Origin: Xanthobacteraceae bacterium
GTDB taxonomy: Bacteria; Pseudomonadota; Alphaproteobacteria; Rhizobiales; Xanthobacteraceae
NCBI GenBank assembly: GCA_019241285.1
Contig: JAFAXD010000182.1
Location: 1-38,845 of the forward strand
DNA length: 38,845 nt
Reading direction: 5' to 3'
The position numbers and the translations under genes are program-made. The notes under the pieces were generated by a model. The model made no database searches. It was given only the letters and a program-made list of their open reading frames with translations, and was not told the DNA's origin. Numbering within the stretch: position 1 is the first letter of the stretch; each line of letters begins with the position of its first letter. Below are positions 1 to 5,924 of this stretch, in pieces.

Positions 1-48
1 CCTTCGTGTCTGTGTCTCATCTTTGAGTATCCATGTTTCATCAGTGGC

Positions 49-68
49 GATATAGATCACGATATATC
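49..68. promoter_or_regulatory. AT-rich palindrome, possible PadR-like operator
   Basis: GATATA (49-54) and TATATC (63-68) form an inverted repeat around an 8-base spacer, in a locally AT-rich stretch that stands out from the GC-rich surroundings. A related half (ACATATC) follows at about 80-86. PadR-family repressors are known to bind GATATATC-like palindromes, so an operator is possible. It could serve a gene off the left edge; no start codon with a good ribosome site follows it here. Confidence 0.3.
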
Positions 69-116
69 TAAATTCAAGACATATCGGGATTGCATCGGGT
101 GCATGGGGTCGCATTC

Positions 117-284
117 TTACTTTCGGGGCAAGGGCGGTGCCGAAGCCTCGGCCGCGGTCCAAAGCGGCAGTGTGACCCGGGCCCAAACGCGCGTGTCGAG
201 GCCGGAGTAATTGTGCACGTAGACGTCCCGGGTCAGATACGCCTGCAGCCGTGCGACGCCGCAGTCATAACCGATCAGCCCGCC
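117..284 (-). pseudogene. C-terminal remnant of an outer-membrane beta-barrel-type protein
   Basis: Read on the minus strand, this stretch encodes about 55 residues ending in TAA at 117-119. They begin near GGLIGYDCGVARLQAYL, continue through TRDVYVHNYSGLDTRVW, then WARVTLPLW and a short Pro/Ala tail. Alternating polar and aromatic residues with a strand-like ending resemble the last strands of outer-membrane transporters of the phenol-degradation MetA type. Upstream of about 284 the frame stays open but loses protein-like character, and no start is visible, so I read it as a gene remnant. Family assignment is by memory of the motif only. The rest of 1-378 holds no convincing gene. Confidence 0.35.
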
Positions 285-378
285 GGGCCGGCGGTCAGAT
301 CGAGATTGGTGAGGCGAATGTTCAGAAGACGCTGAGGGGACCAGCGCGCATGCTGATCCCGCCGCACCTGACTGCCAC

Positions 379-1605
379 TCAGCGATCCTGATACGGCTTC
401 ATCGGCCACTCGGGCTTGGCGTTTGACGCAGCTTTCGGCGCCAGCACGACCTGCTTGCCGCCGCGGTTCTGGGTGACCCCGTTGTGCACGACATCATTTT
501 GGCCCTTGGCATCGAAGCGAATTCCGCCGCCGATGGCGACATTGTCCGTGATGTTGGTCGTGCGGATCGCATCAGCAAGCGCCTTCGAGTCGGTTGAACC
601 GGCGCGCTTGTAGGCATCGGCGGCGACCATCAGAGCCTCGAAGGTGAACACCTGGTTGGTGTTGAGGTTGATTTCGGGATAGGCCTTGGCGAGCGCCGCC
701 GCAAGCACCGGCGTCAGTTTCTTGTTCGGATCCTGCCACGGATTGAAGCCCATCGGTCCATCAGATAGTTTGCCCAACACTTTGAGATATTGGTCCTCGT
801 ACCAACCGGGTCCCAGGCTGAAAATGGCCTTCGGGGTCCAGCGCTGCTTGACGAGTTCGCGCGTGATCAGGATCGAGTCGTTGAGTCGGCTGGTGACGAT
901 CAGGATCTCAGGATTGGCGCCTTTGGCTTTGGCCACTTCGATGGACAAGTCCCGCGCCTGCGGGTCATAGGAGATTTCCTCCACGATCTGATAGGGCATG
1001 TCGAACTTTGGCATCACCGCGCCGATGCCCTTGGCCATCGCGGTGCCGAACGTGTCATTGACATGCATGTAGACCGCCGTCTTCGGCGCATCGCCGACGA
1101 CGGAAAAGATTTCCTTTTGATTGGCGAATGCGTCGGCCAGGATCGTGGAGGCGATCGGGAAGTTTCTGAACACAAACTTATAGCCCTGCTCCGTGATTTG
1201 CGGCGCGGCCGCGATGTTGATCACGAACGGGATGCCTTTTTGCTCGGCAACCTGTGCGACCGCAGCGGTCTGTCCGGAATCGAAGGTGCCGACCAGCAGC
1301 TGCGCGCCGTCACCGATCAGTTTCTCGGCGCGGGCGCGCGCCGTGTCGACGTTCGACTCGGTGTCGCTGTTCATGAGATTCAGATCGGGCAGGCCGAGCG
1401 ACTTGAGAATGGGTGGGGCGATGTCGGCGCCACGCTGGCAGTCTTGGCCGATCGCGGCCTCGAACCCGGAACGGGGCAACAGCACGCCGACATTGAGTGC
1501 GCTGCCTTGGGCGCGAATGATCGCGGGCGCCGCGACCGTGGCGAGGGCGGCGGCCGAGCCTTTGAGCACGCGGCGCCGGTTCAGGCGCAATCCAACGCAA
1601 GCCAT
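379..1605 (-). CDS. ABC transporter substrate-binding protein, branched-chain amino-acid type
   Basis: A 408-residue periplasmic binding protein of the Leu/Ile/Val-binding (Peripla_BP_6) type, expected to capture a small organic ligand for an ABC importer. The N-terminus has a Tat-like signal: three arginines followed by VLKGSAAALATVAAPAIIRAQ. The mature part starts with LNVGVLLPRSG, the usual first strand of this fold. The start at 1605 is chosen over an upstream one at 1683 because AGGGAGGAG lies 8 bases before it and the signal peptide begins there. No permease or ATPase is next to it, so it is an orphan receptor here. It is divergent from the complex I subunit gene with 76 bases between. 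The ligand cannot be told from sequence. Confidence 0.93.
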   Translation of the reverse strand: MACVGLRLNRRRVLKGSAAALATVAAPAIIRAQGSALNVGVLLPRSGFEAAIGQDCQRGADIAPPILKSLGLPDLNLMNSDTESNVDTARARAEKLIGDGAQLLVGTFDSGQTAAVAQVAEQKGIPFVINIAAAPQITEQGYKFVFRNFPIASTILADAFANQKEIFSVVGDAPKTAVYMHVNDTFGTAMAKGIGAVMPKFDMPYQIVEEISYDPQARDLSIEVAKAKGANPEILIVTSRLNDSILITRELVKQRWTPKAIFSLGPGWYEDQYLKVLGKLSDGPMGFNPWQDPNKKLTPVLAAALAKAYPEINLNTNQVFTFEALMVAADAYKRAGSTDSKALADAIRTTNITDNVAIGGGIRFDAKGQNDVVHNGVTQNRGGKQVVLAPKAASNAKPEWPMKPYQDR

Positions 1606-1681
1606 GACGAACTCCTCCCTTGTTTTGCAAAATCTTATCCGGCATATCGATGCTGCCGCAACCAGGAACGACACGCAGCCC

Positions 1682-1987
1682 ATGGTCGCACGTATCTACA
1701 AGCCGGCCAAAACGGCCATGCAATCCGGCAAGGCCAATACCAAAGCCTGGGTGCTCGATTTCGAGCCGGAGCAGCCGCGCGAGGTCGAACCGCTCATGGG
1801 TTGGACCAGCTCCGGTGATATGCGCCAGCAGATCCGGTTGAGCTTCGGCACGAAGGAGGAGGCCATCGCTTACTGCGAGCGCGAGGGCATTCCTTACGAG
1901 GTGCTCCCCGATAAGGAGCCGGCACGCCGCCGGATCTCGTACGCGGACAATTTCGCCCACGACCGCCGCACGCCCTGGACGCACTGA
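1682..1987 (+). CDS. NADH dehydrogenase accessory subunit, NDUFS4-like (ETC complex I subunit)
   Basis: A 101-residue protein of the ETC complex I conserved-region family, the bacterial counterpart of the mitochondrial NDUFS4 (18 kDa) subunit that stabilises the NADH-binding module of complex I. Typical features are the opening ARIYKPAKTAMQSGKANT, the block MGWTSSGDMRQQIRLSF, the helix FGTKEEAIAYCEREG and the closing SYADNFAHDRRTPWTH. Length fits the alphaproteobacterial family. The open frame extends far upstream, but family alignment places the start at MVARIYKP. It stands alone, away from any nuo operon, as is usual in this group, and is divergent from the binding-protein gene, so the 76-base gap probably holds both promoters. 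Confidence 0.93.
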   Translation: MVARIYKPAKTAMQSGKANTKAWVLDFEPEQPREVEPLMGWTSSGDMRQQIRLSFGTKEEAIAYCEREGIPYEVLPDKEPARRRISYADNFAHDRRTPWTH

Positions 1988-2105
1988 TCATCATCATGCG
2001 CGCCGAGCAGGTGCGGTGCCCGCCCTGTGAGGCTGGGCGCACAACCACTCGCCGTGGTACGTTCGCTCAACATTAATCGTCAGCATAGATTTCAGGGAGG
2101 GAACG

Positions 2106-4046
2106 ATGGCGCGCAAGCCCGAGGTCGATCGTCGCAAATTTCTCACCAGCGTCGCCGTGGCGGGAGCCGCCACCGCAGTGGCGTCGGAGGCGACCGGCGC
2201 GGCCGTCGATACCACCCAATCGCAGCCGCCAAAGCCTTCGGCTTTACGGCCGTCCGCAGCGGTTGCCGCCGCCGAGTCCGCCGTTCCGGCGGCGCTGCCC
2301 CATGCTGAAGGGCGGCCCGGCTCCGATTTTATGGTCGACGTGCTGCGCTCGCTGAAATTCGAGTATCTTGCCACCAATCCGGCATCGAGCTGCCGCGGCA
2401 TTCACGAGTCGCTCGTCAACTACGGCAATAACGAGCGCCCGGAAATGCTCACGGTCATGCACGAAGAGTCCGGCACCGGAATGGCGCATGGCTATTCCAA
2501 GGTCGCCGGCAAGCCGATGGCGCTCCTGTTCCACGGCACTGTCGGTCTGCAGCATGCCACCATGGGCATCTACAATGCGTGGTGCGATCGGGTGCCGATC
2601 GTGGTCATGGTCGGCAATCACCTGGACGCCGCGACCCGTCCGCCTGGCGTGCCGACGACGCATTCGGCGCAGGATCCGCTGTCGCTCATCCGCGATTTCA
2701 CCAAATGGGACGACCAGCCCGGCTCGCTGCAGGCTTATGCAGAGGCGATGGTCCGCGCCTACAAGATTGCCATGACGCCGCCAATGGAGCCGGTGGCGAT
2801 CGCGCTTGACGCGCATCTGCAGGAGCACCCGCAGAACGGCGAGATGCTCTCCATTCCAAAGCTTACCCTGACCTCGCCGCCGCAAGGAGACGCCAATGCG
2901 GTACGTGAAGCGGCGCGCCTGCTTGCCGCCGCGGAACGGCCGGTGATCGTCGCGGACCGTGCGGCGCGCACCGCAAATGGCATGCGAGGCGTGATCGCGT
3001 TAGCCGAGACCTTGAACGCACCGGTCGTGGACCAAGGCGGGCGCCTCAATATGCCGACCAGCCATTACCTCAATCAGAGCGGCCGCGGCGGCGCACTGGT
3101 GGGCCAGGCCGACGTCATCCTGGCGCTCGAGCTGACCGATCTCTGGGGCACGCTCAATACGTTCGTGGACAATGTGCAGGGCACGCGCACGTCGCGCCTC
3201 AAACCCAATGCCAAGGTCATCAACCTCGGTGTCGGGGACCTTTACATCCGCGCCAATTATCAGGACTTCCAACGCTTCGCCGACGCCGACATTTCCATCG
3301 GCGCCGACGCGGAAGCGACCCTGCCGGCTCTGATCGAAGCCGTGAAGGCGGAAATGACGGCCGAGCGGCGCGCGCAAAACGACAAACGCGCCGATGATCT
3401 GCGCAAAGCCCACGCGCAGGGGCGCGAGCGCGCCATGGCAGCGGCCGTGCTCGGCTGGGATTCAAGCCCGGTGACGACGGCGCGTCTTTCGGCGGAGATC
3501 TGGGCTGCGGTCCGCAATGAAGACTGGGCGCTGGTTTCGTCTGATTTCTTCCAGAGCCTGTGGCCGCACCGGCTATGGAACATGGACAAGCACTATCAGT
3601 TCATCGGCGGCTCCGGCGGAGCCGGTGTCGGCTATGGCCTCCCGGCGGCGGTTGGCGCTGCCCTGGCGCATCGGTCCGAGGGCCGGCTAGTCGTCAATAT
3701 CCAAAGCGACGGCGACATGATGTATGCGCCGGGCGCGCTGTGGACGGCCGTCCATCACAAGATTCCGTTGCTCACCGTGATGCACAACAACCGCGCCTAT
3801 CATCAGGAATTCATGCATCTGCAGAAGGTCGGCAATTGGCGCAATCGCGGGGTTGACCGCGCCCACATTGCAACAACGATCCGCGATCCGTTCATCGACT
3901 ATGCCAAGCTCGCCCAGTCTATGGGTATGCTCGGTATCGGTCCGATCGAGGATCCGAAGGATCTCGCGCCGGCGCTGCAACGGGCCGTGCAAATCGTCAA
4001 AGCCGGCGATCCGGTTCTGATCGACGTCGTCAGCGAGCCGCGGTGA
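2106..4046 (+). CDS. Tat-exported thiamine-diphosphate-dependent enzyme (acetolactate synthase-like)
   Basis: A 646-residue ThDP enzyme of the acetolactate synthase/benzoylformate decarboxylase fold. The N-terminus is a Tat signal (VDRRKFLTSVAVAGAATA, R9-R10), then an Ala/Pro-rich linker to about residue 75. The PYR domain follows (about 75-245) with the ThDP-activating glutamate in MHEESGTGMAHGY (E120/E121). A central domain covers about 260-390. The PP domain (about 455-620) has the metal-binding motif SDGDMMY (534-540) and the paired asparagines N561-N562 of HNNRAYHQE. The first Gly of the classical GDG is Ser here. Most ThDP enzymes are cytosolic, so the Tat signal is unusual. The substrate is unknown. 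A cytochrome c gene starts 12 bases after its stop, suggesting one transcript and electron transfer from the reaction. The start has an AGGGAGGG ribosome site. Confidence 0.92.
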   Translation: MARKPEVDRRKFLTSVAVAGAATAVASEATGAAVDTTQSQPPKPSALRPSAAVAAAESAVPAALPHAEGRPGSDFMVDVLRSLKFEYLATNPASSCRGIHESLVNYGNNERPEMLTVMHEESGTGMAHGYSKVAGKPMALLFHGTVGLQHATMGIYNAWCDRVPIVVMVGNHLDAATRPPGVPTTHSAQDPLSLIRDFTKWDDQPGSLQAYAEAMVRAYKIAMTPPMEPVAIALDAHLQEHPQNGEMLSIPKLTLTSPPQGDANAVREAARLLAAAERPVIVADRAARTANGMRGVIALAETLNAPVVDQGGRLNMPTSHYLNQSGRGGALVGQADVILALELTDLWGTLNTFVDNVQGTRTSRLKPNAKVINLGVGDLYIRANYQDFQRFADADISIGADAEATLPALIEAVKAEMTAERRAQNDKRADDLRKAHAQGRERAMAAAVLGWDSSPVTTARLSAEIWAAVRNEDWALVSSDFFQSLWPHRLWNMDKHYQFIGGSGGAGVGYGLPAAVGAALAHRSEGRLVVNIQSDGDMMYAPGALWTAVHHKIPLLTVMHNNRAYHQEFMHLQKVGNWRNRGVDRAHIATTIRDPFIDYAKLAQSMGMLGIGPIEDPKDLAPALQRAVQIVKAGDPVLIDVVSEPR

Positions 4047-4058
4047 GCGAGGGGATCG

Positions 4059-4412
4059 ATGATGACTCAGATCGGAAACTATGCCGCCTGCGTTGCGCTT
4101 GCCGTCGTTCTTGGCGGCTCGGGCGGCGCTGCATTTGCTGGTGATGCCGCCAAAGGTAAAGCGACGTTCGTGCGGGTGGGATGCTACGAATGTCATGGGC
4201 ACCAGGGGCAGGGCGGGGTCGCGGGCCTCAAGCTCGCGCCCGATCCGCTTCCCTACGAGACGTTAGCCGCTTTCGTGCGCTCCTCCTCGGGACCGATGCC
4301 ACCCTATAGCGACAAGATCTTGTCGGATGCCGATCTGAGCGACATCTACGCCTACCTGGCATCGATCCCCAAACCGCCCGATCCCAAGAGCATTCCGCCG
4401 CTGAATCCGTAG
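4059..4412 (+). CDS. Exported class I c-type cytochrome
   Basis: A 117-residue mono-haem cytochrome c. It has a Sec signal peptide (hydrophobic CVALAVVLGGSGGAAFAG), the haem site CYECH (C42, C45, H46), a likely axial methionine at M80 in SSGPMPPYS, and a C-terminal helix DADLSDIYAYLASIP typical of class I cytochromes. It should act in the periplasm as a one-electron carrier. It lies 12 bases after the Tat-exported ThDP enzyme, so the two are probably co-transcribed and may be partners. The neighbouring ATG at 4062 could also be the start. A palindromic repeat just after the stop may end the transcript. Confidence 0.93.
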   Translation: MMTQIGNYAACVALAVVLGGSGGAAFAGDAAKGKATFVRVGCYECHGHQGQGGVAGLKLAPDPLPYETLAAFVRSSSGPMPPYSDKILSDADLSDIYAYLASIPKPPDPKSIPPLNP

Positions 4413-4431
4413 CTGTCGAAATCTGTACAGC

Positions 4432-4560
4432 CCTCGTCCTGAGGAGCATCCGCGCTATGCGCGGATGCGTCTCGAAGGACGGCAGCGAATTGCAGCCCTT
4501 CCTTGGGGCCATCCTTCAACACGCACGCGAGCTTATGCTCGCGTGCTCCTCAGGATGAGG
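4432..4560. repeat. Composite palindromic intergenic repeat
   Basis: A 129-base element with outer arms CCTCGTCCTGAGGAGC (4432-4447) and GCTCCTCAGGATGAGG (4545-4560), complementary except one base. Inside are two strong hairpins. GCATCCGCGC-TAT-GCGCGGATGC is at 4446-4468. GCACGCGAGC-TTAT-GCTCGCGTGC is at 4523-4546. Between them GAAGGACGGC and GGCCATCCTTC are also partly complementary. The pattern matches dispersed palindromic units known from Bradyrhizobium-type genomes. It could end transcription from both flanking convergent genes. Its right arm overlaps the end of the minus-strand monooxygenase gene. Confidence 0.85.
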
Positions 4561-5689
4561 TCCGAAACTGGCTCTCCCGCAACCCCAGGCGGGCAAGCCG
4601 GGGCAGGACCTCCGCGCAGAAGTAGGGCAACTCGTCGAGATAGTTGACGAAAGAAATCCCGATGCCGCGGAGTCCCGCATCGGCAAGCTGGGCGAGTTGT
4701 TGCGCAACCCGGTCGGGGTCTCCGACAAGCGGCAGGCCGCCCATACCGTTCGCCTGCTGCCGCCGCATCTTTTGGAACTGTTCGGGCGGCATCTGGTCGG
4801 CGAGGATGTGCTTTGCTGCCAGGATCTCATCCACGGATGTCCAATCAGCTTCTGTCGAAATCGAATAGTTGTAGTAATCCTCGGCCTCTTTCTGGCTCGG
4901 CCGGCACGTGATGACCCCCACAGTATAAACGTCGAGTTCGCGACCGTGACTGCGCGCTTCCGCCTGTGCCTTGCGCACCGCCACGCCTTGCTCCTCGAGC
5001 GATAAGCCCATGACGTTGGTGAAGAAGGCGTCGCAATTGCGGATCGCAAAGGTCCGACCGACCGGTGAGGCGCCCGCGTTCATGATGATTGGTCGCGAGC
5101 CGCCGAATGGCTTGGGATGGGCGCGAATCCCTTTGTGAACGAGAAACTTCCCTTCGAAATCGAAATTCTCGCGCGGCGACCAGATCAAGTTCACCACATC
5201 CAGCCATTCCTGGGCGTAATCGTATCGCAAATCATGTTCGCGCTGTCGTACACCGAACATTTCGAACTCACCCTCGTTCCAGCCCACCACGAGGTTGAGC
5301 CCGAACCGGCCCTCGCCAACATGATCGGCTGTCACCATTTGTTTCGCTGCCATTATGGGGTTGAACAGCGGCGCGTGCACGGTGCCGAACACGGTAATGC
5401 GACGCGTAGCTCCCAACAGGGCTGTCGCCCAGGTGAGGGTCTCAAGCGTTGCGGCCTGGTAGTCGCCCCGTGGTCCGTACGACTTCCAGCGTGCGATCGG
5501 CAGCATGAAATCGATGCCGGCGTCATCCGCCAAGCGTGCGAGCCGCAGATTGTCGGGCCATGTGCCCGACCAGCGCTCGGGCACGGTCGTGACGGCTCGT
5601 CCGCAGGAGCAATTTGCCCCAAACAGGCCAATTTTGAGCCGGTTTTGATTGTACATGGACAGACGATCTGGATTGGATGCGGCTCGCAT
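4550..5689 (-). CDS. LLM-class flavin-dependent monooxygenase
   Basis: A 379-residue luciferase-like (LLM) TIM-barrel protein expected to use reduced FMN and oxygen to oxidise a small organic substrate. Family marks include NRLKIGLFGANCSCG at the first strand, LRLARLADDAGIDFMLPIAR, the conserved HVGEGRFGLNLVVGWN block, and PIIMNAGASPVGRTFA. It resembles the RutA/SfnG/alkanesulfonate monooxygenase branch, but the substrate is not identifiable. The start at 5689 is preferred because GAGGGGAAGG precedes it; ATGs at 5719 and 5656 are alternatives. The last three residues and the TGA lie in the palindromic repeat arm. It is divergent from the GGDEF-EAL gene across a 235-base region with an operator-like array. 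Confidence 0.9.
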   Translation of the reverse strand: MRAASNPDRLSMYNQNRLKIGLFGANCSCGRAVTTVPERWSGTWPDNLRLARLADDAGIDFMLPIARWKSYGPRGDYQAATLETLTWATALLGATRRITVFGTVHAPLFNPIMAAKQMVTADHVGEGRFGLNLVVGWNEGEFEMFGVRQREHDLRYDYAQEWLDVVNLIWSPRENFDFEGKFLVHKGIRAHPKPFGGSRPIIMNAGASPVGRTFAIRNCDAFFTNVMGLSLEEQGVAVRKAQAEARSHGRELDVYTVGVITCRPSQKEAEDYYNYSISTEADWTSVDEILAAKHILADQMPPEQFQKMRRQQANGMGGLPLVGDPDRVAQQLAQLADAGLRGIGISFVNYLDELPYFCAEVLPRLARLGLRESQFRTSS

Positions 5690-5801
5690 CGGCGCCTTCC
5701 CCTCGTGTTCGAACGGCACCCGTTATGTCCCATGAATCGGCTTTGGCCAGCGTGGGCAGGATTGGGTAGACTAGCCGCGGGTATGCGCTAGAGTTCCTTC
5801 T

Positions 5802-5858
5802 TTGTACAACCTGGCATTGTTTTGTTGTACAACCTGGCATTGTTTTATTGTACGATTG
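5802..5858 (+). promoter_or_regulatory. Three direct repeats at 23-base spacing, likely operator array
   Basis: TTGTAC occurs at 5802, 5825 and 5848, exactly 23 bases apart. The first two copies share 22 identical bases, beginning TTGTACAACCTGGCATTG; the third keeps TTGTAC and then diverges. The first eight bases, TTGTACAA, are a perfect palindrome. Two helical turns between sites is typical of cooperative repressor or activator binding. The array sits 67 bases before the GGDEF-EAL start and 113 bases from the divergent monooxygenase start, so it could control either. The binding protein is unknown; GntR-type regulators favour similar TTGTA/TACAA halves. Confidence 0.6.
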
Positions 5859-5924
5859 CCGCTGCGCAACAGGGGCGGCAGAGTGCCGAGGGCGGAATGC
5901 AGAAGGCGTCGTGGTGAACCCAGT

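Noticed and set aside
790-1818. Long open frame of over 340 codons on the plus strand
   Set aside because: It is antisense to the substrate-binding protein and runs into the start of the complex I subunit gene. Composition is that of a GC-rich shadow frame (Arg, His, Asp, Gly repeats) and there is no ribosome site or domain.
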